Assembly: GCA_046349255.1 (NCBI GenBank)
Contig: JAXMCR010000002.1
Location: 744,001 to 808,000, forward strand
Direction of reading: 5' to 3'
Source of the DNA: DAIODI01 sp046349255
Lineage (GTDB): Bacteria; Pseudomonadota; Alphaproteobacteria; Rhizobiales; Aestuariivirgaceae
Length of the DNA: 64,000 nt
Shown here: positions 26,007-34,770 of the stretch, in pieces
Numbering within the stretch: position 1 is the first letter of the stretch
Layout: each line of letters begins with the position of its first letter
Made by a program: the position numbers and the translations under genes
The notes under the pieces: generated by a model
The model's database searches: none
What the model was told of the DNA's origin: nothing
The model's input: only the letters and a program-made list of their open reading frames with translations

Positions 26007-27032
26007 ATGCGACCGCGCGGGGTTCTCGAGACGGTCGTCTACGCCGCAAACCTCGACGCCGCGCGCGACTTCTACGGACGCGTGCTCGGGCTCGAACTCA
26101 AGCTCGAGGAGCCCGGCCGCCACGTCTTCTTCGCCCTCGGCCACCAGATGGTGCTGGTGTTCAATCCGGACGCGACACGCCGCGGCACGCCGAACCCGAA
26201 GTTCCCGGTGCCCGGCCACGGCGCCGACGGCGAGGGCCACATCTGTTTTGCCGCCGACGCCGAGGAACTCGACCAGTGGATCCGCGCGCTCGACGCGGCC
26301 GGCGTCGCGATCGAGGCCGACTTCGAGTGGCCGGGCGGTGGACGCTCCGTGTACGTGCGCGATCCCGCCGGCAACAGCGTCGAGTTCGCCGAACGCCGCA
26401 TCTGGGGGTTCGACGGCGGTCGCGTGATCCCGGCGGGCAGCCGCCTCGTCGTCGCGAGCCACAACATGGGCAAGGTGCGCGAGATCCGCGACCTCCTGAA
26501 ACCGTTCGGCCTCGAGGCGATCGCCGCGGGCGAGATCGGCCTGCCCGAACCCGAGGAGACGGGAACGACGTTCGCAGCCAACGCCGTCTTGAAGGCCAAG
26601 GCCGCCGCGAAGGCATCGGGCCTGCCGGCGCTGTCGGATGATTCCGGCCTCTGCGTCGATGCGCTGTCGGGCGAGCCCGGCATCTACTCGGCGCGCTGGG
26701 CGGGCCCCCGCAAGGACTTCGCGCTCGCGATGGACGCGGTCGAGAAGAAGCTCGTCGAACTCGGCGCAACAAAACCTGCCGCACGCAAGGCGCACTTCGT
26801 CTGCGCGCTGGCGCTCGCGTTCCCGGATGGCGAGAGCGAAGTGTTCGAAGGACGCGTCGACGGAACGCTCGTGTGGCCGCCGCGCGGCGAGAAGGGTTTT
26901 GGCTACGACCCGATGTTCCAGGCGAACGGGATGACGGAGACCTTCGGCGAGATCGAGCCCGAGGCGAAGCATGCGATGTCGCATCGCGCCAAGGCCTTCG
27001 AGCAGCTGAAGGCGAGACTCGAGCAGCGATGA
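26007..27032 (+). CDS. rdgB: Fusion of a VOC (glyoxalase-fold) domain with RdgB/Ham1 XTP/dITP diphosphatase
   Basis: This is a 341-residue single open frame. Residues 6-133 form a VOC-superfamily domain (LETVVYAANLDAARDFYGRV at its start, RDPAGNSVEFAERRIWGF at its end). Residues 146-341 are a complete RdgB, which hydrolyses XTP, dITP and ITP to monophosphates to keep damaged purines out of DNA. Motifs are VASHNMGKVREI, EPEETGTTFAANA, LSDDSGLCVDAL, FGYDPMF and SHRAKA. No stop separates the two. An internal GTG at 26424 could start RdgB alone. RdgB normally stands alone at about 200 residues, so the fusion is unusual. The VOC half has no known substrate. The ATGA junction couples it to hemW. 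Confidence 0.9.
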   Translation: MRPRGVLETVVYAANLDAARDFYGRVLGLELKLEEPGRHVFFALGHQMVLVFNPDATRRGTPNPKFPVPGHGADGEGHICFAADAEELDQWIRALDAAGVAIEADFEWPGGGRSVYVRDPAGNSVEFAERRIWGFDGGRVIPAGSRLVVASHNMGKVREIRDLLKPFGLEAIAAGEIGLPEPEETGTTFAANAVLKAKAAAKASGLPALSDDSGLCVDALSGEPGIYSARWAGPRKDFALAMDAVEKKLVELGATKPAARKAHFVCALALAFPDGESEVFEGRVDGTLVWPPRGEKGFGYDPMFQANGMTETFGEIEPEAKHAMSHRAKAFEQLKARLEQR

Positions 27033-28156
27033 CGTTCGGCGTCTACGTCCACTGGCCGTTCTGCAAGGCGAAGTGCCCCTACTGCGACTTCAACTCCCAC
27101 GTCCGGCACGTCGCCGTCGACTCTTTGGGCTTCGCGGAAGCCATCGGCACGGAACTCGTCGCGATGCGCGCGCTGTCGGGCGCGCGCGAGGTCACCAGCG
27201 TCTTCTTTGGCGGCGGCACGCCCTCGCTGATGCCCCCTGCTGCGGTCGCACACGTGCTCGACCGCATCGGCGCGCTGTGGAACGTTGCGGGCGATGCGGA
27301 AGTGACGCTCGAGGCGAATCCGACGAGCATCGAGGCGGAGAATTTCCGCGGCTACCGTGGGGCCGGCGTGAACCGGGTCTCGGTCGGCGTGCAGGCGCTG
27401 AACGATGCGGATCTCGCAGCGCTCGGCCGCCAGCATTCGGCGAAGGAAGCGATCGCCGCCTACCGGCTGGCGGCCTCGATCTTCCCGAGAACCTCGTTCG
27501 ACCTGATCTACGCACGCCCCGACCAGAGCCGCGACGCGTGGCGCGCGGAGCTTGCGCAGGCGCTCGCCGAGCAGCAGGGGCACATGTCGCTCTACCAGCT
27601 CACCATCGAGGAGGGCACCGCGTTCGCCGACCGGCACGCGAAGGGCACCCTCGTCGTTCCCGACGAGGAGACGGCGGCCGACCTCTACGAGATCACGCAG
27701 GAGTTGACCGAGGCGGCGGGACTGTCCGCCTACGAAGTGTCGAACCACGCCAGGCCCGGCCATGAGTGCCGGCACAACCTGCTCTACTGGCGCTACGGCG
27801 ACTACGCGGGCGCCGGTCCCGGCGCGCACGCGCGGCTTTCAACAGCAGATGGCCGACGCGCGCTCGTCACCGAAAAGCATCCCGAGACGTGGCGTGCGCG
27901 CGTGCTCTCGGAAGGCTCCGCGATCATCGAGGACTCACCGCTCGATCCCGAAGCGTGCGAGACCGAGCGCCTGCTGATGGGGCTGCGGCTCGACGAAGGC
28001 ATCGCACTCGATCCGTCAACGATCGCGTTGGAGCGCCGTGACCGGCTTGCGTGGCTCGAACGCCAGGGCCTCATCGAACGGCAGGGCGCGCGCGTGCGCG
28101 CCACGCGCGACGGACGCCGCGTGCTCGACGCGGTGGTGCGCGAACTCGTTCAGTAG
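27029..28156 (+). CDS. hemW: Radical SAM haem chaperone HemW
   Basis: This 375-residue protein is related to HemN but acts as a haem-binding chaperone in the family rather than as the oxidase. Cluster cysteines are at 12, 16 and 19 (CKAKCPYC), and the next residues are DFNSH, without the extra Cys of true HemN. FFGGGTPSL, LEANPTS and SVGVQALND follow. The start ATG 27029 overlaps the rdgB stop (ATGA); longer in-frame starts would lie inside rdgB. The C-terminal HemN domain is complete. It converges on the lipoprotein gene with a 7-base overlap. Confidence 0.95.
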   Translation: MTFGVYVHWPFCKAKCPYCDFNSHVRHVAVDSLGFAEAIGTELVAMRALSGAREVTSVFFGGGTPSLMPPAAVAHVLDRIGALWNVAGDAEVTLEANPTSIEAENFRGYRGAGVNRVSVGVQALNDADLAALGRQHSAKEAIAAYRLAASIFPRTSFDLIYARPDQSRDAWRAELAQALAEQQGHMSLYQLTIEEGTAFADRHAKGTLVVPDEETAADLYEITQELTEAAGLSAYEVSNHARPGHECRHNLLYWRYGDYAGAGPGAHARLSTADGRRALVTEKHPETWRARVLSEGSAIIEDSPLDPEACETERLLMGLRLDEGIALDPSTIALERRDRLAWLERQGLIERQGARVRATRDGRRVLDAVVRELVQ

Positions 28157-29319
28157 CCGGCGGAGAATTTTTGCGGCGCGGGCGCAAGCACGCGCGGACC
28201 GCCCGACGTCACTTCGAGGATCGAGAGCGAGCGCTCGATGCGCCCGTTCGAACGGAACCGGTAGAGGCCGTTCACGCCGTTGAACCCTTCCGGCGTCGTG
28301 ATGCGCGCGTCGGTGAAGCGCTGGCCGGCGGGGTACTTCGCCAGCTGCACGGCGAGGTTCACCGCGTCGTAGGCGAGGCTTGCAAGGCGCGGCGGTGAAC
28401 CGCCGTAGGTCGAGCGGTACTGCTGGTCGAAGCGGGCCACGAGGTCGGGCGCGACGCCGGCGTACCAGCCGCCCTCGAGCAAAGGCGTCTGCCACGTCAC
28501 GGGATCGTCCCAGAGGCCCGTGCCCATCATGCGGGCACTCTGCGCCGTGAGGCCTGCGGCCTGGAGCGCGGTCGCCACCTGCCGGAGCTTCTGGCCACCC
28601 TCGGGCAGGAACAGGCCCTGCACCTGGCCGCCGGTGACGGCGGCGGCGACCTTCTGCGCCACGGGCGTCACGTCGCCCGAGCGGTCGTAGCGCTCGATCG
28701 TCGCGACCGTCGCGCCCGACGCCTGCGCCGAGGCGGTGAGCGCGCGCTCGAAGATCTGGCCGTACTGCGACTGGGGAGTCATCGCGCCGAAACTGCGGAT
28801 GCCGGTCGACGTCGCGTAGCGGATGAGGTTCGCCACTTCCTCCTCCGGAAGGAAGCTCATCAGGTAGACGCCGGGCTGCGCCGTCGAACTCTGCGAGGAA
28901 AAGGCGATCACCGGCACGGCCTTCGCCTTGGCGACGGGTGCGGCCGCTGCCACTTCCGGGGCGAGCAGCGGCCCGAGGATCAGTTCGGCGCCCTCGTTCA
29001 GGGCGGAGACGGCAGCGGCGCGCGCACCGTCTGCGGTGCCGCCGGTGTCCTTGGTGATCAGCGTGATGTTGGCGCTGCCGCCCGCATCGAGCAGCGCCTG
29101 CTCGGCCGCCTGCTTCATCGCGGTGGCGATGCGGGCGGGTTCACCCGCCGCACCGAGCGGCAGGAGCAGGCCGACCTTCACCGCCCCGCCCGTTACCACG
29201 CCCGGCATCGGCTGGTTCGGCTGCGCAGGCTGGAGATTGGTGCCGGTGGTGCACGCGGCGAGCGCGAGCGCAACGAGCGTGAGCACGAGGCCCGCCAAGG
29301 ATCGCAAGGATGCAATCAC
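28150..29319 (-). CDS. LpoA-like penicillin-binding protein activator lipoprotein
   Basis: This is a lipoprotein of about 389 residues with a periplasmic-binding-protein type I fold, annotated in this family as a penicillin-binding protein activator or leucine-binding-like protein. A signal peptide (SLAGLVLTLVALALAAC) ends in a lipobox with Cys23. VKVGLLLPLGAAGEPA and LILGPLLAPEVAAAAPVA are typical of the fold. The start is uncertain: GTG 29319 puts the signal peptide at the N-terminus after GGGAAGACGG, while ATG 29367 or 29391 would add a polar leader. It is divergent from rsmI, the usual arrangement around rsmI-yraN. Confidence 0.85.
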   Translation of the reverse strand: MIASLRSLAGLVLTLVALALAACTTGTNLQPAQPNQPMPGVVTGGAVKVGLLLPLGAAGEPARIATAMKQAAEQALLDAGGSANITLITKDTGGTADGARAAAVSALNEGAELILGPLLAPEVAAAAPVAKAKAVPVIAFSSQSSTAQPGVYLMSFLPEEEVANLIRYATSTGIRSFGAMTPQSQYGQIFERALTASAQASGATVATIERYDRSGDVTPVAQKVAAAVTGGQVQGLFLPEGGQKLRQVATALQAAGLTAQSARMMGTGLWDDPVTWQTPLLEGGWYAGVAPDLVARFDQQYRSTYGGSPPRLASLAYDAVNLAVQLAKYPAGQRFTDARITTPEGFNGVNGLYRFRSNGRIERSLSILEVTSGGPRVLAPAPQKFSAGY

Positions 29320-29436
29320 CCCGTCTTCCCTCTCCCCCCTCGATGCGGCAGCATCGGCCGGTGTCATCGTGTATGACGAAGCATCGGGCATCCGGCCCGT
29401 GTAGACCACCCGCCGCGCCTTCGCAACTGAGGCTTT

Positions 29437-30345
29437 ATGAGCGCACCCTCTCCCGACCTGCCGCAGCGGCACAGGCGCTACACGATCGGCGCGCACGTGT
29501 TCGACGCGCCGCGGGCGCGCCCGGGCCTGCATCTCGTCGCGACCCCGATCGGCAATCTCGGCGACATCACGATCCGGGCGCTCGAAACGCTGGCGGGCGC
29601 CGACACGGTGCTGTGCGAGGACACGCGCGTCACCTCAAAGCTCTTCCAGCGCTTCGGGCTGCGCACTCCGCTAAAACCCTATCACGACCACAACGCGCAG
29701 ACCGTGCGGCCCGCGATCCTCGCCGAGCTCGCGGGCGGCGCTTCGATCGCGCTCGTCTCGGACGCCGGCACGCCGCTCGTCTCCGATCCCGGCTACAAGC
29801 TCGTGCACGAGGCGATCGGGGCAGGCGTCACCGTCGAAGCGCTACCAGGAGCGTCCGCGGTGCTGGCGGGCCTCAGCGTCTCGGGCCTGCCGACGGACCG
29901 CTTCCTGTTCGCAGGCTTTCTTCCGCCGAAGTCGTCCGCGCGCCGCGCGGTGCTCGAGGACCTGAAGTCCGTGCCGGCCACGCTTGTCTTCTTCGACACC
30001 GCGCCGCGCCTTGCCGACACGCTTGCCGACGTCGCCGCGGTGATGGGTGCGCGCGGCGTGGTGGTGGCGCGCGAGCTCACGAAGCTGCACGAGGAAGTGT
30101 TGCGCGGCACGGCGGCGGCGTTGGCTGCCGAGGTTGCCGGACGCGCCTCTCTCAAGGGCGAGATCTGCCTCCTGATCGCGCCGCCGGCGGACGACGTCGC
30201 GGTCAGCGAAGCCGACGTCGACGCGGCGCTGGCGGCGGCGCTCGAGACGGCACCGGCCGCGCAGGCAGCCGCACTGGTGGCCAAGCGCTTCGGGCTCGTG
30301 AAGCGCGACGTCTACGCTCGCGCGCTGGCGCTCAAGGGTCGTTGA
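29437..30345 (+). CDS. rsmI: 16S rRNA (cytidine(1402)-2'-O)-methyltransferase RsmI
   Basis: This 302-residue tetrapyrrole-methylase-fold enzyme methylates the ribose of C1402 in the ribosomal decoding centre. Conserved stretches are LHLVATPIGNLGDIT, EDTRVTSKLFQRFG, LVSDAGTPLVSDPG and EALPGASAVLAGLSVSGLP. Length is normal, with a C-terminal extension rich in Ala. It is followed after seven bases by yraN and then gshB; this trio is a common alphaproteobacterial operon. Confidence 0.97.
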   Translation: MSAPSPDLPQRHRRYTIGAHVFDAPRARPGLHLVATPIGNLGDITIRALETLAGADTVLCEDTRVTSKLFQRFGLRTPLKPYHDHNAQTVRPAILAELAGGASIALVSDAGTPLVSDPGYKLVHEAIGAGVTVEALPGASAVLAGLSVSGLPTDRFLFAGFLPPKSSARRAVLEDLKSVPATLVFFDTAPRLADTLADVAAVMGARGVVVARELTKLHEEVLRGTAAALAAEVAGRASLKGEICLLIAPPADDVAVSEADVDAALAAALETAPAAQAAALVAKRFGLVKRDVYARALALKGR

Positions 30346-30352
30346 GCCTGAG

Positions 30353-30727
30353 ATGGCAAAGCGCGCCCGCATCGTCGCCGAAACGCTCGGACGCAGCGCG
30401 GAGGCGCGCGCGGCGGCGCACCTCGCGGCGCAAGGTTATGCGGTGATCGCGCAGCGGGTGAAGACCAAGGCGGGCGAGATCGACCTGATCGTGAAGCGCG
30501 GGCCGGTCACCGCCTTCGTCGAGGTGAAGGCGCGCGCCCGGCTCGATGAAGCGGCGGCCGCCGTGACGAAGCGCCAGGCGACGCGCATCCGCAACGCCGC
30601 GATGGTGTGGCTCGGCACCGGCGGCAACGGCGACGATGCGGGCGACTGCCGTTTTGACATCGTGCTCGTCTCCCCCTACGAGGAGCCGGTCCACATCGAG
30701 AACGCCTTCGGCGAGGAGTTGTGGTGA
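30353..30727 (+). CDS. yraN: UPF0102 family endonuclease-fold protein YraN
   Basis: This 124-residue protein of the YraN/UPF0102 family has a predicted restriction-endonuclease-like fold and unknown function. The family motif order is seen: GRSAEARAAAHLAAQGY, TKAGEIDLIVKRG, FVEVKARA and CRFDIVLV. The GEIDLI and VEVK residues are the putative metal site. It is located between rsmI and gshB in a tight operon. Confidence 0.93.
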   Translation: MAKRARIVAETLGRSAEARAAAHLAAQGYAVIAQRVKTKAGEIDLIVKRGPVTAFVEVKARARLDEAAAAVTKRQATRIRNAAMVWLGTGGNGDDAGDCRFDIVLVSPYEEPVHIENAFGEELW

Positions 30728-30754
30728 ACGGTTGAGGGGAAGAGGGATACGGCC

Positions 30755-31699
30755 ATGAAACTCGCCGTCGCGGTCCAGATGGACCCCATCGAGACGATCA
30801 ACATCGCGGGCGATTCGACCTTTGCGATGATGCTCGAGGCGCAACGGCGCGGGCACACGCTGTTCTACTACAAGACTCCGGCGCTGGCGCTGCGCGACGG
30901 CACGCTCTACGCGGAAGGCCAGGACGTCGAGGTGCGCGACGAGAAGGGCAACCACGCGACGCTCTCCGACTATCGCCGCGCCGACCTTTCCTCGTTCGAT
31001 GTGATCCTGATGCGGCAGGATCCGCCGTTCGACATGAACTACATCACGGCGACCCACCTTCTCGAGCACGTGCACCCGAAGACGCTGGTGGTGAACGATC
31101 CGATCGAGGTGCGCAATGCGCCGGAGAAGCTCTACCTCCTGAAATACCGCGACCTGATGCCGGAGACGGTGATCAGCCGCGACGTGCGCGAACTGAAGCG
31201 CTTCCGCGACGACCATGGCGACATCATCCTGAAGCCGCTCTACGGCAACGGCGGCGCGGGCGTGTTCCGCCTCGCCCACGGCGACGAGAATTTCGCCTCG
31301 CTGCTCGAGCTCTTCCTGCAGACGTTCCGCGAGCCGTTCATCGCGCAGCGCTACCTGCCGGAGGTGAAGAACGGCGACAAGCGCATCATCCTCGTCGACG
31401 GCGAGCCCGTGGGCGCGATCAACCGCGTGCCGGCCGTCGGCGAGACGCGTTCCAACATGCACGTGGGCGGACGGCCCGAACCGACCGACCTCACGGCGCG
31501 CGAGCGCGAGATCTGCAAGCGCATCGGCCCGGAGCTCAAGGCGCGCGGGCTGATCTTCGTCGGGATCGACGTGATCGGCGACTGGCTGACCGAAATCAAC
31601 GTCACCTCGCCGACCGGCATCCGCGAGGTGAAGCGGTTCGGCGGCAACGACATCGCGGCGCTGATCTGGGACGCGATCGAGCGGCGGAAGTCGGCGTAA
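30755..31699 (+). CDS. gshB: Glutathione synthetase GshB
   Basis: This 314-residue ATP-grasp enzyme joins gamma-glutamylcysteine and glycine to form glutathione. Signatures are MKLAVAVQMDPIETINIAGD at the N-terminus, DPPFDMNYITATHLLE, ILKPLYGNGGAGVFR (ATP lid), and LTEINVTSPTGIRE at the magnesium site. The product has normal length and no odd features. A ribosome-binding site (GGGGAAGAGGG) lies before the ATG. Confidence 0.97.
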   Translation: MKLAVAVQMDPIETINIAGDSTFAMMLEAQRRGHTLFYYKTPALALRDGTLYAEGQDVEVRDEKGNHATLSDYRRADLSSFDVILMRQDPPFDMNYITATHLLEHVHPKTLVVNDPIEVRNAPEKLYLLKYRDLMPETVISRDVRELKRFRDDHGDIILKPLYGNGGAGVFRLAHGDENFASLLELFLQTFREPFIAQRYLPEVKNGDKRIILVDGEPVGAINRVPAVGETRSNMHVGGRPEPTDLTAREREICKRIGPELKARGLIFVGIDVIGDWLTEINVTSPTGIREVKRFGGNDIAALIWDAIERRKSA

Positions 31700-31813
31700 C
31701 CGCCCCGAAACGGCGGCCATTTCGATTGCTGTCAAATGCAGGACAGGCTGACGGCTTGGTGCTACCGTCACGCTGACCGGGACGACAAACCAAAGCCGTT
31801 GGAGAGCACCACC

Positions 31814-32143
31814 ATGCCGCACTACATGTTGCAGGGACGCTATTCGCCGTCCTCGATCAAGGCGATGATCGTGAACCCGCAGGACCGCGAAGCAGCCGCG
31901 CGAAAGGTCGTCGAGGCCGTCGGCGGCAAGCTGCTCGGCTTCTACTTCGCGTTCGGCGAGGACGATTTCGTGGCGATCTTCGAGGCGCCCGACGACACCG
32001 CCGCCGCCGCGCTTTCGATGACGGTCGGCGCCACCGGCGGCTTCTCCGGCGGGCGGATCACCAAGCTCCTCACCCCGAAGGAATCGGTCGCCGCGATGAA
32101 CGCCGCCAAGGCCGCCGTCGGCAAGTACAGCGCGCCGGCGTAA
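31814..32143 (+). CDS. GYD domain protein
   Basis: This 109-residue single-domain protein of the GYD family has a ferredoxin-like dimeric alpha-beta fold and unknown function. It begins MPHYMLQGRYSPSSIKAM and includes GFYFAFGEDDFVAIFEAPD, the segment that corresponds to the family GxYD-like motif, and GGRITKLLTPKE. A terminator-like hairpin (32157-32187) follows the stop. It stands alone between gshB and dps. Confidence 0.85.
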   Translation: MPHYMLQGRYSPSSIKAMIVNPQDREAAARKVVEAVGGKLLGFYFAFGEDDFVAIFEAPDDTAAAALSMTVGATGGFSGGRITKLLTPKESVAAMNAAKAAVGKYSAPA

Positions 32144-32156
32144 CTGCAAACGCGTC

Positions 32157-32187
32157 GACGGACGCGGCCGACCGCGCCGCGTCCGTC
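32157..32187 (+). terminator. Hairpin after the GYD gene
   Basis: GACGGACGCG (32157-32166) and CGCGTCCGTC (32178-32187) are perfect complements with an 11-base loop, 14 bases after the GYD stop. There is no U-run, so it is either a weak intrinsic terminator or an mRNA 3' end stabiliser. Confidence 0.5.
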
Positions 32188-32261
32188 GCGACGACCCGTC
32201 GGCTGGCGATTTCACCGTGCGGCAACCTGCGTCATCAGATCGACGGATACATTCCGCCAGC

Positions 32262-32294
32262 ATGCGCGTTTCAAGCATGCGCAATCGAATGCGC
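32262..32294. repeat. Three ATGCGC copies upstream of dps
   Basis: ATGCGC occurs at 32262, 32277 and 32289, with the first two inside GCATGCGC. They lie 24-56 bases before the dps ATG, where an operator for an iron or peroxide regulator could sit. No known consensus was recognised. Confidence 0.3.
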
Positions 32295-32317
32295 AAACCA
32301 TCCGGAGACAGACGATC

Positions 32318-32836
32318 ATGGCGACGACGTTCGGGGAATCGAGACTGAGGACCCCCACCGGGTTTGGCGACAATGCCGTGAAGGCGCTCACCGCGGCGCT
32401 GAACGGGCTGCTCGCCGACACGTTCGCGCTCTACTTCAAGACCAAGAACTTCCACTGGCACATGTCCGGTCCGCACTTTCGCGACTACCACCTCCTTCTC
32501 GACGAGCAAGCGACTCAGATCTTCGCGATGACCGACGACCTCGCCGAGCGCGTGCGCAAGGTGGGCGGCATCACCCTTCATTCGCTGCAGCAGGCGGCCG
32601 CGATGACGCGCATTCCGGCGAACGATGCGGACTTCGTCGAGCCGGCCGACATGCTGGGCGAGCTCATGGAAGACAACAAGGCGCTCGTCGCCTCCATGCG
32701 ATCCGCGCACGGCGTGTGCGAGGAGTTCAACGACGTCGCGACCGCAAGCATGCTCGAAGTGTGGATCGACGAGACCGAACGGCGCACCTGGTTCCTGTTC
32801 GAGACACTGCGCGGGGCGATGTCCGGCGGACATTGA
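32318..32836 (+). CDS. dps: DNA-protection ferritin Dps
   Basis: This 172-residue mini-ferritin of the Dps family stores iron and protects DNA from peroxide as a 12-mer. The ferroxidase ligands at the subunit interface are in FHWHMSGPHFRDYHLLLDEQ and the following ATQIFAMTDDLAERVRKVGG (His, His, Asp, Glu in the family order). The N-terminal 20 residues form the short tail. ATG 32318 is used. It stands alone; promoter signals are not clear except for a repeated ATGCGC upstream. Confidence 0.93.
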   Translation: MATTFGESRLRTPTGFGDNAVKALTAALNGLLADTFALYFKTKNFHWHMSGPHFRDYHLLLDEQATQIFAMTDDLAERVRKVGGITLHSLQQAAAMTRIPANDADFVEPADMLGELMEDNKALVASMRSAHGVCEEFNDVATASMLEVWIDETERRTWFLFETLRGAMSGGH

Positions 32837-32913
32837 TCACGATCGTTCATATTTTGTTCTTGCATCCATCGCACAACCCTGAGTAGTCTTTCTCCCGGCG
32901 GGAGGAGACGATC

Positions 32914-33972
32914 ATGGTTGCGCGGTGTGCCACGGTTGCGTTCCAGGGGGTCGAGGCGGTCCCCATCGACGTGCAGGTGCAGATCACCTCGGGCGTGGTC
33001 GCGTTCACGCTCGTCGGCCTGCCCGACAAGGCGGTGGGTGAAAGCCGCGAGCGGGTGCGGGCGGCGCTCTCCGCCGTCGGCCTCGCTCTCCCCGCACGCC
33101 GGATCACCGTGAATCTCGCCCCCGCGGATCTGCCGAAGGAAGGGAGCCACTTCGACCTTCCCATTGCGCTTGGCGTCCTTGCCGCGATGGGGGTGCTGCC
33201 GGCCGATTTCCTGTCGCGCTACGCGGTGCTCGGGGAACTCGCGCTCGACGGCTCGATCGCGCCGGTTGCGGGTGTTCTGCCGGCGGCGATGGCGGCGCAC
33301 GCGCAAGGGCTCGGACTGATCTGCCCCAAGGCGTCAGGCCCGGAGGCCGCGTGGGCGGGCGATGCGCTCGAGATTCTGGCGCCCGACAACATCATCGAAC
33401 TCGTCAACCACGCGCGTGAACGCCAGGCGCTGCCGCGGCCGTCGCCGGCGGTCGCAGCGGACGAAGAGGCGCTCGCCGACCTGCGCGACATCAAGGGGCA
33501 GGAGGCGGCCAAGCGGGCGCTCGAGGTCGCCGCGGCGGGCGGGCACCACCTCCTGATGGTCGGACCGCCCGGCGCGGGGAAATCGATGCTGGCGCGGCGG
33601 CTTCCCTCGCTCCTGCCGCCGATGGAGCCACGCGAGATGCTGGAGGTGTCGATGATCGCCTCGCTGGCGGGCGAACTCGCCGGTGGCCGGCTGTCGCGTC
33701 GTCGGCCGTTCCGCGATCCGCACCACACGGCGAGCCAGGCCGCGCTTGCGGGTGGCGGGGCACGCGCCAAGCCCGGCGAGATGGCGCTCGCCCACAACGG
33801 CGTGCTGTTCCTCGACGAACTGCCCGAGTTCCAGCCCCGGGCGCTCGAGGCGCTGCGCCAGCCGCTCGAGACCGGCCAGACGGTGATCGCGCGCGCCAAC
33901 CACCACGTCACCTACCCGGCGCGGTTCCAGCTCGTGGCCGCGATGGACCGTTCGTTACCGGTCGTAGTCTAA
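32914..33972 (+). pseudogene. comM: ComM/YifB Mg-chelatase-like ATPase, truncated by island insertion
   Basis: The frame encodes the N-terminal 340 or so residues of ComM, a hexameric helicase that promotes branch migration in natural transformation. It includes the N-terminal ChlI-like domain (MVARCATVAFQGVEAVPIDV), Walker A GPPGAGKS near residue 218, and Walker B FLDELPEF near 305. After FQLVAAM the conserved NPCRCG sequence is missing; the frame runs into unrelated low-GC DNA and stops 10 residues later at 352, against about 510 in the family. The finger and C-terminal domains are lost, so function is probably lost. comM is a known insertion site for genomic islands. Confidence 0.92.
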
Positions 33973-34770
33973 TATCTCACGAAAATACTGCCGCCCGTGG
34001 GTCTCGCACCAATTGCTCTTTAGAACCATAACTCGATTGAAATCGAATCTTGGATCGTCTGAAACGTCCACTTCGGTCCATAGATTATTCGGAGATCCAG
34101 ACCCACATCCGCACGAGTAGATGGCCTTTTCCCCTTTTAGAAGTTCGAAAAAGCGGTCGGAGACCCAAACTTCATTATTGCTTGAACGAGAAGCCAGCTT
34201 CGCGGCCATGTTCACTGGTTTGCCGGCCCAGACTTCATTTTGGCGGTCTGTCCGGCCACCTGAGAATTTAAGGCCCAACTTCCGGACCAGGACGGTCTTG
34301 CAGTCGATACCGTAGTGTCCCCCGATTACGATTCCACCCGTCGCTTCCTTTACGCGCGGTGTGAATTCCTTTGCCACAAAGGTTTTGAAACTCACTAGCG
34401 CTGCAAGCGCAGTGTGTGGCTTGTCTTGATCAAAGAGGGCAAAGACCCCGTCGCCTCTAACGTCGATGTAGGAACTATCCAATTCATGGAAGATGCGAAC
34501 TGCCGTATTTGTAAAGTACCGATAACACTTTGCTGTCGTATTGGCGTGAGTGCTAGCGCTTAGCTGCGTCGAGCCCTCCATGTCGACAAAACATGCAATG
34601 ACGTTTGGAACTTTCAGCCAATACGTTGGGTTTTCAATTGGGATTTGACTAGTATCAGGTATGGTTCGTCGTTCTGTCACCGAAACAGAACCACGAAAAA
34701 ACGCGGCTTCCTCGTCAACGATGCTCTGAATCTGCTCCGTTCGCAGGCCCTCAGTCATCTTGTGCGCCAC
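33955..34770 (-). CDS. pycC: Pycsar system uridylate/cytidylate cyclase PycC
   Basis: This 271-residue class III nucleotidyl cyclase of the Pycsar type makes cCMP or cUMP after phage infection. An N-terminal IPDTSQIPIENPTYWLKV segment precedes the cyclase fold. Metal aspartates are D63 (FVDMEGSTQLSAS) and D107 (YIDVRGDGVFALF). The conserved NEVWAGKPVNMAAKLAS contains N187. A C-terminal cysteine cluster (SCGCG at 219-223, then CETHG) may bind zinc and is also a feature of this clade. The start is GTG 34770, overlapping the effector stop by one base (TAGTG), or ATG 34758. Pairing with a PycTM effector makes Pycsar the best reading; a housekeeping adenylate cyclase is less likely. Whether CTP or UTP is used cannot be told. 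Confidence 0.87.
   Translation of the reverse strand: MAHKMTEGLRTEQIQSIVDEEAAFFRGSVSVTERRTIPDTSQIPIENPTYWLKVPNVIACFVDMEGSTQLSASTHANTTAKCYRYFTNTAVRIFHELDSSYIDVRGDGVFALFDQDKPHTALAALVSFKTFVAKEFTPRVKEATGGIVIGGHYGIDCKTVLVRKLGLKFSGGRTDRQNEVWAGKPVNMAAKLASRSSNNEVWVSDRFFELLKGEKAIYSCGCGSGSPNNLWTEVDVSDDPRFDFNRVMVLKSNWCETHGRQYFREILDYDR

Noticed and set aside
33955..34770. Housekeeping adenylate or guanylate cyclase
   Set aside because: The coupled PycTM-like gene, low GC and island setting fit Pycsar better; sequence details match that clade.
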